Assembly (NCBI RefSeq): GCF_003611695.1
Contig: NZ_RAWE01000024.1
Coordinates: 1 to 64,000 of the forward strand
DNA from: Corallococcus carmarthensis
Lineage (GTDB): Bacteria > Myxococcota > Myxococcia > Myxococcales > Myxococcaceae
Direction of reading: 5' to 3'
Length of the DNA: 64,000 bases
Of this stretch, positions 51,579-59,079 are shown one piece after another. Both the position numbers and the translations under genes were made by a program. Below the pieces are notes generated by a model. It did no database searches and was not told where the DNA came from. It was given only the letters and a program-made list of their open reading frames with translations. The number at the start of each line of letters is the position of its first letter. Position 1 is the first letter of the stretch.

Positions 51579-52565
51579 ATGACCGACAAAAACACTTTTC
51601 CTGAAAAAGCAGATTTTCAGGATCCAATCAAAACACCTGGGCGTCTTCGTCAATCCATGGGGACCGCGCACGGAACCGTCCTGCTCTCCGCGGAGCGGCT
51701 TTCGTTCGCCTTCACCCCGGGGACGCCCGTGCTCCGCGATGTCTCCCTGCACCTGAAGGGAGGAACATCCGTGGGGCTGCTTGGGGCCAACGGCGCGGGC
51801 AAGACGACGCTGCTGGGGGCGCTCACCGGCACCCTGCGGGGAACGACGGGCGGCTCGGTGCGGCTGGACGTGGGAGGGCTGCCCGCGCGCCGTGCCATCG
51901 GGTTCGCGACGCAGGCCATCGCGCTCTATCCCGTGCTCACGGTGGAGGAGAACGTCGGGCACCTGGCCCGGCTGTTGTTGGGGCGCGGGGAGGCGAAGGC
52001 CGCCATCGAGCGGACCCTGGAGGAGTTCGCGCTGGGTCCCATTGCCCGCACGCGCGTGCATCACCTGTCAGGGGGGCAGCGGCGGCTCGTGCACCTGGCG
52101 GCGAGCTTCGTCCATGCGCCGCCCATCCGGTTGTTGGATGAGCCCACCGTCGCGCTCGACTTCGAGGCTCGCCAGCTGGTGGTGCGCCGGGTGCGCGCCT
52201 GGCGCGAGGAGGGCGCCGCGGTGCTGGTCACCGCGCACTACCCCGAGGACATCGAGGAGCTGTCCACGGAGCTGGTGCTGCTGCGGGACGGAAAGACGCG
52301 CGACCTGGGCGCACTGGGAACGGTCCTGTCGAGCCAGGCGCGCACGCTGTCGTTGCGTGGCGCGCGTCCCGTGTCTCCGCCCGCCGATGCTTCGTGGGAG
52401 CTCACGCTCGCTACCAGCAGCCTGGAGGAGGTCCGCTCGAAGCTGGGCGAGGTCCCCTCCGATGTCCACCTGTCCGAGCTGCGCCTTTCCGGCAACCGGC
52501 TCCGCGACATCCTGCTGAGGGACCCGTCCCTGAGCGCCTTCGCCCGGGAGTCGGAAGGGCCATGA
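51579..52565 (+). CDS. ABC transporter ATP-binding protein (exporter type)
   Basis: 328 residues. The first ~35 residues (MTDKNTFPEKADFQDPIKTP) are atypical, and ATG 51657 is an alternative start closer to the ABC core. Motifs are intact: Walker A LGANGAGKTT, Q-loop FATQAIALYP, signature LSGGQRRLV, Walker B IRLLDEPTVALD and switch His in VTAHYPEDIEEL. A ~90-residue C-terminal extension follows, as in DrrA/CcmA-like drug or polyketide exporters. It powers the permease in the next gene, with a 4-bp overlap. It is the first gene of the coupled operon. Confidence 0.9.
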   Translation: MTDKNTFPEKADFQDPIKTPGRLRQSMGTAHGTVLLSAERLSFAFTPGTPVLRDVSLHLKGGTSVGLLGANGAGKTTLLGALTGTLRGTTGGSVRLDVGGLPARRAIGFATQAIALYPVLTVEENVGHLARLLLGRGEAKAAIERTLEEFALGPIARTRVHHLSGGQRRLVHLAASFVHAPPIRLLDEPTVALDFEARQLVVRRVRAWREEGAAVLVTAHYPEDIEELSTELVLLRDGKTRDLGALGTVLSSQARTLSLRGARPVSPPADASWELTLATSSLEEVRSKLGEVPSDVHLSELRLSGNRLRDILLRDPSLSAFARESEGP

Positions 52566-53371
52566 ATCAAGACATCGCTTCCAGTGACGCCTCCGCGCCC
52601 AGCGGCGTGGCGGGCTTTGTCAACGTGGTGCGTTGCTACGCACTGACGGAGTGGCGGGTGCTCGCACGCGAGCGCACAGCCATGGTGTTCATCTTCATCC
52701 TGCCCGCGGTGCTCTCCGCCATCCTGGGCCCGGCGGTGTCGGGGCTCGACGCGGTCCCGGGCGCCATGGGCCGGGCCACCATCGGCTTCGCGGTGATGTT
52801 CAGCTACATGGTGGTGACCTACTCCGGTCACGCCTTCTACCGGGACTTCTGGTACCACACCGACGGCAGGCAGGCGTTGATCCGCCCCTCCCGGCTCGCG
52901 TTCGCCATGGGCAAGGTGCTGCCCGCGTGCGCGATGTCGTTCGTGCAACTGCTGCTCTTCACGGGCTTCGCGGCGGTGTTCCTGGGCCTGCCGCTGAACG
53001 GCGACGTCCTCCAGATAGCCCTCACCGGCGCGGCGCTGGTGACCAGCGGTTCGGCCCTGGGCTTCCTCCTCTTCGCCATCACACGCAGCACCGCCACGCT
53101 GTCCAACCTCTCCTACCTGGTGCTGGTGACGTTCAGCGCGGTGGGTGGGGCCATCGTCGCCACCGAAGCCCTGCCGGGTTGGTCTCGCACGCTCGGCTAC
53201 GCCACGCCGCACTACTGGGCCCTGCGCGCGCTCAACGAAGCCACCTTCGGCCAGGGCCGCTGGAGCGTCGTGCTCCAGAGCACCGCCGTCATCCTCACCT
53301 TCACCGCTGTCTGCGCGACCGCCGCGAGCCTGGCGTTCGACTTCCGGAACCCAAAACATGACACGACCTGA
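52562..53371 (+). CDS. ABC-2 type exporter permease
   Basis: 269 residues starting at an ATGA overlap with the ATPase gene. Six hydrophobic segments are seen, including TAMVFIFILPAVLSAILGPAV near the N-terminus and a last anchor, LQSTAVILTFTAVCATAASL. The segment FSAVGGAIVATEALPGWSRTLGYATPHYWALRAL carries the ABC-2 membrane motif in which a Pro-rich loop precedes the substrate-facing helix. Together with the preceding gene it forms an ABC exporter, probably of the locus product or a lipid-linked precursor. It overlaps the synthase gene by 14 bp. Confidence 0.88.
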   Translation: MNQDIASSDASAPSGVAGFVNVVRCYALTEWRVLARERTAMVFIFILPAVLSAILGPAVSGLDAVPGAMGRATIGFAVMFSYMVVTYSGHAFYRDFWYHTDGRQALIRPSRLAFAMGKVLPACAMSFVQLLLFTGFAAVFLGLPLNGDVLQIALTGAALVTSGSALGFLLFAITRSTATLSNLSYLVLVTFSAVGGAIVATEALPGWSRTLGYATPHYWALRALNEATFGQGRWSVVLQSTAVILTFTAVCATAASLAFDFRNPKHDTT

Positions 53372-54608
53372 ACAAGACACGGCGGGCCGCCCTCGGGCAC
53401 CCGTCATCCAGCGGCTGCTCGGAGACCCGCGCGTGGCGCAGGCCCGCCTGGGCAAGCGCATTGGCCGCCTCCCCTACTTCACGCGCGTGGAGTCGGCCAC
53501 CGCCCCCATCACCCGCATGGAGGGCCGGGACATCCTCAACTTCGGCTCCAACAACTACCTGGGGCTCGCGAACGACCCTCGCGTCATCGCCGCCGCGCAG
53601 GAGGCCTCGGCCCGCTGGGGCGCGGGCGTGACGGGCTCGCGCCTGCTCAATGGCAACCTGGCGCTCCACGAAGAGCTGGAGGACGCCCTGCGGCGCTTCT
53701 ATGGCCGCACCGGCGCCATGGTGTTCTCCACCGGCTACGGCGCCAACCTGGGCCTGATGAGCTCGCTCCTGGGCCGCAATGACCGCGCCTGGGTGGACGA
53801 GGAGATGCACGCCTCTGTCCTGGACGGGGTGTGGCTGGCGCGCGCGAACATGAAGCGCTTCGGCCACAACGACCCGGAGCACCTGCTGGCCCAGGCGAAG
53901 GACGACACCGCCTCCGGTCTCTGCGTCGTGGAAGGCGTCTATTCCATGCGCGGAGACCGGGCCCCGCTGCGCCGGTTCCTGGAGGTGTGCCGCGAGACGC
54001 GGCTGGCGCTCGTCGTGGACGAAGCGCACGGCCTGGGCACGGTGGGGGCGCGGGGGCTGGGCACCGTGGAGGAGGACGGCGTCGTCCAGGACACGGACTT
54101 CATCACCATCACCTTCTCCAAGAGCCTGGGTTCCTGCGGCGGCGCCATCATCGGGGACAAGGATCAGATTGAAGCGCTGCGCGTCCTCACGCGGCCCTTC
54201 CTCTTCACCGCCGCCAACACGCCGGCCTCCGTGGCCGCGGCGCTGTCCGCCCTGCGCATCCTCCAAGAGGATCCGGGGCTGGTGGCCCAGTTGAAGGAAC
54301 GGGTGCGCTCGCTGCGCGAGGCGCTGGCCGCGCGCGGGCTGCGGCCCATTCCGTCGGACGGTCCCATCGTCAGCGTGGAGGTGGGCGCGGACTTCGACAC
54401 GCTCCAGGCGTGGAGGCTGCTGTGGAATCGGGGCATCTACGCCAACCCGGTCATCCACCCGGCCGTCCCGGCGGGCCACGGCCTGCTGCGCCTGAGCGTG
54501 ATGCGGACGCATGAGGAGCAGATGGTGCGCACCGTCGCGGACGCGTGCGCGGACGTTTTCTCGGACTTGCAGCTGTCCCAAGAGGGACGGGGGAAGGTGG
54601 CATCATGA
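53358..54608 (+). CDS. Alpha-oxoamine synthase (PLP-dependent, KBL/AONS family)
   Basis: 416 residues from ATG 53358. Family signatures are clear: ILNFGSNNYLGLANDPRVIAAAQEA, GTGY-like STGYGANLGLMSSLLG, DEEMHASVLDG, DEAHGLGTVGARG with the PLP-stacking His, and TFSKSLGSCGGAI with the PLP lysine K255. The family condenses an amino acid with an acyl-CoA and loses CO2, giving an alpha-amino ketone (as in 8-amino-7-oxononanoate, 2-amino-3-ketobutyrate and sphingoid base synthesis). Neither the amino acid nor the acyl donor can be read here. It overlaps both neighbours, so it is tightly coupled to the exporter and the nucleotidyltransferase. Confidence 0.9.
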   Translation: MTRPEQDTAGRPRAPVIQRLLGDPRVAQARLGKRIGRLPYFTRVESATAPITRMEGRDILNFGSNNYLGLANDPRVIAAAQEASARWGAGVTGSRLLNGNLALHEELEDALRRFYGRTGAMVFSTGYGANLGLMSSLLGRNDRAWVDEEMHASVLDGVWLARANMKRFGHNDPEHLLAQAKDDTASGLCVVEGVYSMRGDRAPLRRFLEVCRETRLALVVDEAHGLGTVGARGLGTVEEDGVVQDTDFITITFSKSLGSCGGAIIGDKDQIEALRVLTRPFLFTAANTPASVAAALSALRILQEDPGLVAQLKERVRSLREALAARGLRPIPSDGPIVSVEVGADFDTLQAWRLLWNRGIYANPVIHPAVPAGHGLLRLSVMRTHEEQMVRTVADACADVFSDLQLSQEGRGKVAS

Positions 54609-55516
54609 AACGCACGCATCAGCTTTCCAGTGGTCAACCGCTCACCACGCAGACGCTTCGCGCCCACGGCGTGGACGTCGAACGCATCCTGTCGGAGCTG
54701 GTCAGCGACCCCGCCTCGTGCGGCGTGTTGCTGACGGGTTCGCTCGCGGCCGGCAATGGCACGCCCAGTTCGGACGTGGACCTGATGGTGCTGGTGCCAC
54801 ACCGCACGTCGCTCATCTCCACGAAGGAGGGCGTGCGCTTCAAGAACAGCCGCTTCAGTGAAGCGCTCCAGTACTGCGACGGCATCGAGGTCAACATCGA
54901 GCTGGCGGAGCGTGGCCGCGTCGCGGAGATCATGACGTGGATGACGGCCATCGCGCCGGCGCTCTACAAGCCGTCCGAGCTGAAGTTCATCCCCATCATC
55001 GACGGCCCGGAGCTGCGCTTCCTGCACCGGCTGCGCACGGGGCTTCCGCTGATGAACCCGAGCCTGGTGGCGAGCTGGCGGGACGAGTTCCTGGTGGAGC
55101 TGCTGCCCACCTACCTCACCGTGCGGCACTTCATGGAGGTCCACGAGTACCTGGAGGACGCCATCGGCCACCGCGCCGTCAGCGAGGAGTCCAGCCGGCA
55201 CGTGGCGCGCATCGCGGTGGAGGAGGGGCTCGTCTCCATCCTCGCGACCCTGGGGGTGACGAGCGCCGCGCGCAAGTGGCTGCTCATCGAGTCGCGCAAG
55301 GCGATGGCCACCGCTGGTGAGGTGGACCGGGGCCTGCTGGCGGAGGGGCTCTCCATCCACGCGGACTGCGCGACGGGGCCGCTGGGGGAATGCCTCAATC
55401 GCATCGAGGCGCTCCACCAGCGCATGGCCAAACGCATGTCGACGGAGCCAGAGCTGGCACGCGCGGTGGAGTTCTTCCAGGGCAGCATCGACTACGTCAT
55501 CGAGCACCAGGGATGA
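54605..55516 (+). CDS. Minimal nucleotidyltransferase-domain protein
   Basis: 303 residues from an ATGA overlap. The pol-beta type NTase motif is intact: VLLTGSLAAGNGTPSSDVDLMVLV, with G45-S46 and the metal-binding Asp57 and Asp59. A third acidic residue may be in the EVNIELAERG strand. The C-terminal half is helical (LYKPSELKFIPIIDG, HVARIAVEEGLVSILATLG). Such proteins attach a nucleotide to small molecules (aminoglycosides, for example) or to protein side chains. In this operon it may adenylylate or cytidylylate a precursor. It could also be a defence-type MNT, although the context argues against that. Confidence 0.7.
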   Translation: MKRTHQLSSGQPLTTQTLRAHGVDVERILSELVSDPASCGVLLTGSLAAGNGTPSSDVDLMVLVPHRTSLISTKEGVRFKNSRFSEALQYCDGIEVNIELAERGRVAEIMTWMTAIAPALYKPSELKFIPIIDGPELRFLHRLRTGLPLMNPSLVASWRDEFLVELLPTYLTVRHFMEVHEYLEDAIGHRAVSEESSRHVARIAVEEGLVSILATLGVTSAARKWLLIESRKAMATAGEVDRGLLAEGLSIHADCATGPLGECLNRIEALHQRMAKRMSTEPELARAVEFFQGSIDYVIEHQG

Positions 55517-57213
55517 GCACCTCCGGGAACACGGCGACCCCAGTCCACGCCCCCGCGAGGGCACGGCTGGGAGACGCGCTGGGACAGCTCTACGGAACGG
55601 AGCGCGCGGAGGCGCTCGTCCGGGAGCTGGCCCCAGCGGCGGAGGGCGTCCGCGCGCGCCTGAAGCCCGGGCGCGCGGCGGTGCACGCGCGGCCCGCGGT
55701 CATCGCCGTGTACCCGGACCACGTGCTCGACGGGGGCCTGGCTCCGCTCGCGGCGCTGCGGCGCTTCCTCGAAGAAGAGGTGGGCGGTGTGGGGCCGGCC
55801 CTGCTGCATGTGCTGCCGCCCTATGTGTCGGACGGGGATGACGGCTTCGCGGTGGTGGACCACCAGGCCGTGCATCCGCGCCTGGGGGGATGGGAGGACC
55901 TGGAGCGGCTGTCGGAGGTGGGCGGCGGGCTGATGCTCGACCTGGTGATGAACCACGTGTCCACGTCTCACCCGGCGTTCCGGGACGTGCTGCGCGGGGA
56001 GGGACGGCCCGGGGACTTCCACCTCTTCTCCGAGCCACGGGCCATCGAATGGGGCACGCGGGTGCGGACCTCTTCCATCCTCCAGCGCTTCGATACGGGG
56101 ACCCGCGCGGTCTGGGCGTGGTGCACGTACGGGCGCTCACAGGTGGACCTCAACCACGGCTCGCCGGACGTCTTCCTGTCCATGGCGGAGACACTGCTGC
56201 GGCTGGTGGAGGCAGGCGCGCGGGTCGTGCGCCTGGATGCCATTCCCCACGTGTGGAAGCGCGTCCCCGGAGGTCCGCACCAGCCGGAGGCGAAGCTGCT
56301 GGTGCGCGCGCTGCGCGCCGTGGCCGACCTGGTGGACCCTTCGGTGCGCCTGCTCGCGGAGACGGACCACCGCTCCGGAGCGCGGTGCTACCTGGGGGAG
56401 GAGCTGGCGCAGCACGACAACCACCTCGCGGTGCCGCTGCTCGTCTTCGCGGCGGCGCTCGCGGGCGAGTCCGGTCCGCTGGTGGACTGGGTGAACGCGT
56501 CCGCGGCGGATGCGCACGGCCGTGACGGCTACGCCTTCCTCCAGACGCATGACGGCGTGCACCTGCGTCCCATGGATCCGCCGCTCGACGCACCCACGTT
56601 GCGGCGGGTGATGGAGCGGATGGAGCGTGCCGGCGTCCGGGTGTCCCACGCGGACGTGGGAGGCGAAGCGCGGCCGTACGAGCTCAACAGCTCCCTGCAT
56701 CGCATCTTCTCCACTGAGGCGGGGCTCGACGTCGAGCGCTACCTGGCCGCGCACGCGCTGCTCTTCGCGCTGCCCGCCACGCCCTGCCTCTACTTCCCCA
56801 CGCTGTTCGGGCTGCCGGACGCGGTGGGCGTCGAACCCTCCAACCCCCGCGCCGCGAACCGGCACCGCTACGCGGATGGCGCCCTGCGTGCGTGGGTCCG
56901 GCAGCCGGTGCACGCACTCATCCTGAAGTCGATGATCAGCCTCATCCGCCTGCGCGACCAGACGCCCGCGCTGCGGGAGGACCGCGGCTGCGAGGCGCGG
57001 ATGCCAGCGCCCGGGGTCCTGCACCTGGCGCGAGGCCATGGCCGTCAGCCCCTGCATGTCCTGGTGAACTTCGGCGCGGCCCCCGTGTCCGTCCCCGTGC
57101 CGTTCCGGGAGTGGAAGGACCTGCTCGGCGGGCGTCAGGGGCAGGGAGACGTCCTGCTCGCGCCTTCAGAAGCGCTGTGGCTCGTGGAACCCGGCAGTGG
57201 AGACCCCACATGA
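55513..57213 (+). CDS. GH13_18-type sugar phosphorylase
   Basis: 566 residues from an ATGA overlap. The GH13 layout is complete. Block I, LLHVLPPYVSDGDDGFAVVD, and the run HPRLGGWEDLERL match sucrose/glucosylglycerate phosphorylases. The nucleophile is Asp242 (ARVVRLDAIPH), the acid Glu283 (LLAETDHRS) and the third carboxylate Asp347 (LQTHDGVHLRP). It has the family's C-terminal beta domain (LHVLVNFGAAPVSV). These enzymes cleave or form alpha-glucosyl linkages with phosphate, giving glucose 1-phosphate. Here it may make or mobilise a sugar phosphate for the product. The donor is undetermined. Confidence 0.85.
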   Translation: MSTSGNTATPVHAPARARLGDALGQLYGTERAEALVRELAPAAEGVRARLKPGRAAVHARPAVIAVYPDHVLDGGLAPLAALRRFLEEEVGGVGPALLHVLPPYVSDGDDGFAVVDHQAVHPRLGGWEDLERLSEVGGGLMLDLVMNHVSTSHPAFRDVLRGEGRPGDFHLFSEPRAIEWGTRVRTSSILQRFDTGTRAVWAWCTYGRSQVDLNHGSPDVFLSMAETLLRLVEAGARVVRLDAIPHVWKRVPGGPHQPEAKLLVRALRAVADLVDPSVRLLAETDHRSGARCYLGEELAQHDNHLAVPLLVFAAALAGESGPLVDWVNASAADAHGRDGYAFLQTHDGVHLRPMDPPLDAPTLRRVMERMERAGVRVSHADVGGEARPYELNSSLHRIFSTEAGLDVERYLAAHALLFALPATPCLYFPTLFGLPDAVGVEPSNPRAANRHRYADGALRAWVRQPVHALILKSMISLIRLRDQTPALREDRGCEARMPAPGVLHLARGHGRQPLHVLVNFGAAPVSVPVPFREWKDLLGGRQGQGDVLLAPSEALWLVEPGSGDPT

Positions 57214-58199
57214 GAAACCTTCCCAGTGTGTCTGGCCTCGTGGAGGCCTTCGGCTCGCGTCCGGGGAGCGAGGAGTTCGTCTTCACGTTCTTCGACCCGT
57301 ACGCCATCGGGCTCGGGCTCGCGGAAGAGGCGCTCGCGTTCCTGGAGGGCGAGGGCTTCCGCGCCGTGGACCGGCGCTTCGTCCAATACACGCAGAGCAG
57401 CATCGAGGCGGTGTACAGCCCCAACCGTCCCATCGCGCTCGACAAGACATGGGCGGTCCCGAGCGAGGTGTACCTGCTGGAGTCCTCCTGCGCGCTCATC
57501 CTCCGCACCCCGGGCCGGTCGGCCTGCGCGGCGTTCAAGTCGCTCAAGGGGTCGGCGGATCCGCGCAAGCGCTCACCGCTCCACCTGCGAAGCCGGCTCC
57601 AAGCCCCGACGCGCGCGCTGAGCCTCATGCATTCCTCGGACGACACACGCGCCACGATTGAAGAGGCCGCCACGGCGTTCGATCCCCGTGAGCTGCGCAT
57701 GATCCTGGAGTCAGAGGGACGTCCCACCCGGCGCGCGGGCTCCGCCATCCAGCAGTTGCCGGGGGCCGTCGTGGGGCGGGCGTGGCGGCCTTCGCCCATG
57801 GAGTTCCTGGTCCGCCTCCGCCTGCGCCTCGCGGAGGAGGTGGAGCTCGTCGCCCCCTGGCCGGAGGAGTTGGTTGCGCCGTGGCGTGAGGCCGCGAACG
57901 AACTGGAGGGGCTCCGCTCCGAGCCCTCGGAGTCCCGCGAGGTGTACCTGCGCGTCGTGGCGCGCGAGGCGGCGCTGGTGGACGCCGCGGTCCAGGCGGG
58001 GCTTTCGCATCCACGCCGGCCCGGGATGTTCGACTACCGCGTGGAGCCAGCGCTTGGCGCCACGGTGCTGGAACTGCTCCATCACCCGGCGCTGTACCGC
58101 GAGACGGACCTCACGCGGCTCATCGGTCCGCTGGGGGCGCTAATCCGCAACGCCTACGAGCGCGTGCTCCTGCGCAGCGCGCTCCAGGAGTTCGAATGA
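57210..58199 (+). CDS. Protein with N-terminal NDP-kinase-like domain
   Basis: 329 residues from an ATGA overlap. Residues about 20-155 follow the nucleoside diphosphate kinase fold: EEFVFTFFDPYAIGLGLAEE, FLEGEGFRAVDRRFVQYTQS, FKSLKGSADPRKRSPLHLRS, and SLMHSSDDTRATIEEAATAF with His141 at the phosphohistidine position. The lysine expected in the first strand is not present (FTFFDP). The second half (about 160-329) is helical and of no known family. It may transfer phosphate within this locus, or be a catalytically altered NDPK relative. It is the last gene of the coupled operon. Confidence 0.6.
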   Translation: MRNLPSVSGLVEAFGSRPGSEEFVFTFFDPYAIGLGLAEEALAFLEGEGFRAVDRRFVQYTQSSIEAVYSPNRPIALDKTWAVPSEVYLLESSCALILRTPGRSACAAFKSLKGSADPRKRSPLHLRSRLQAPTRALSLMHSSDDTRATIEEAATAFDPRELRMILESEGRPTRRAGSAIQQLPGAVVGRAWRPSPMEFLVRLRLRLAEEVELVAPWPEELVAPWREAANELEGLRSEPSESREVYLRVVAREAALVDAAVQAGLSHPRRPGMFDYRVEPALGATVLELLHHPALYRETDLTRLIGPLGALIRNAYERVLLRSALQEFE

Positions 58200-58204
58200 A
58201 CCCG

Positions 58205-58993
58205 TCACCCCATCAACGGCACGCGTTCGAGGACCCGGCTCTTGAGGATGAGGTCGTCGTGCGTGCGCAGGATGGAGAGCTCGGTCACGTCGAGCTCCAC
58301 GAGGGTCGTCTCCCGGAAGCGCTGCAGCACGCCGAAGAGCTCATCCGCCTCGTGCACGTCCAGCTCGGAGTTGAAGCGCAGGTGGTCCATCAACTGGAGA
58401 CAGCCGATGTAGAAGCCCGGGTGGAGCGAGTGGCCCAGGCGCGTCTGGACCTCGGTGAGGTGGTCCACGGGGTTCGGGCCGTCCGTCAGCTCCGGATAGA
58501 CGGGGAAGTAGATGCGGCCGTTCTTCTTGCCCCAGAACCAGCCGCCCTTCACCTGGATGCGGAAGCGGGGGAAGCCCTCCAGCCGCTGCTTCACGAAGGG
58601 CACGATGTCCGCGATGGGCATCCGTTCATGGAGCCCGTTGCAGATGGTGAAGTGGTGTCTGTATTTGCGCCGCTCGACAGTCTCCCAGGAAATCTTCCGC
58701 GCCGCGGCGGTCATGGCCACGGCGTTCATGAAGCGGTTGAACTGGGGGCTCTGGGCGAAGGCACCGAAGTCCACGAAGCCCACCAGCGAGACACGGGGCG
58801 CGCGGTAGGTGCCCAGCCAGTCGTAGCCGGCCTTGAGGTCAAACGGCACGGCCTCCGGGTGGTCGGGCCGCACCAGCGGCAGCTGCATCAACCGGTACTC
58901 GTAGGAGAGGACATGGTCCTCGGACGGGCGGGGCTGAAGCTCATTGCCCGCGCGGCGGTACGCCAGCCGCTCATCCGTGGCGAAGGTTCTCAT
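58205..58993 (-). CDS. Conserved-looking cytoplasmic protein of unknown function
   Basis: 262 residues from MRTFATDERLAYRR; an upstream GTG at 59026 is possible. It is rich in aromatic residues and His/Pro. One segment, YRHHFTICNGLHE, and a later GFYIGCLQLMDHL vaguely recall 2H phosphoesterase (LigT-like) motifs, but the second HxT is absent. I do not assign a family. It runs against the two plus-strand operons and separates them. It is divergent from the kinase-like gene at 59080, sharing an 86-bp promoter region. By position it may belong to the locus. Confidence 0.6.
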   Translation of the reverse strand: MRTFATDERLAYRRAGNELQPRPSEDHVLSYEYRLMQLPLVRPDHPEAVPFDLKAGYDWLGTYRAPRVSLVGFVDFGAFAQSPQFNRFMNAVAMTAAARKISWETVERRKYRHHFTICNGLHERMPIADIVPFVKQRLEGFPRFRIQVKGGWFWGKKNGRIYFPVYPELTDGPNPVDHLTEVQTRLGHSLHPGFYIGCLQLMDHLRFNSELDVHEADELFGVLQRFRETTLVELDVTELSILRTHDDLILKSRVLERVPLMG

Positions 58994-59079
58994 GCATCGA
59001 ATCCACCACACGTGGGCAGGGGCCACAATGCGATGCCGCGCACGCGCCCTGCACCCCGTCCGCTCGTGCGAGGTCGCCC

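Noticed and set aside
54605-55516. Toxin-antitoxin MNT/HEPN module
   Set aside because: The nucleotidyltransferase motif is present, but no HEPN partner is adjacent and the gene is embedded by 4-bp overlaps in a biosynthetic operon.
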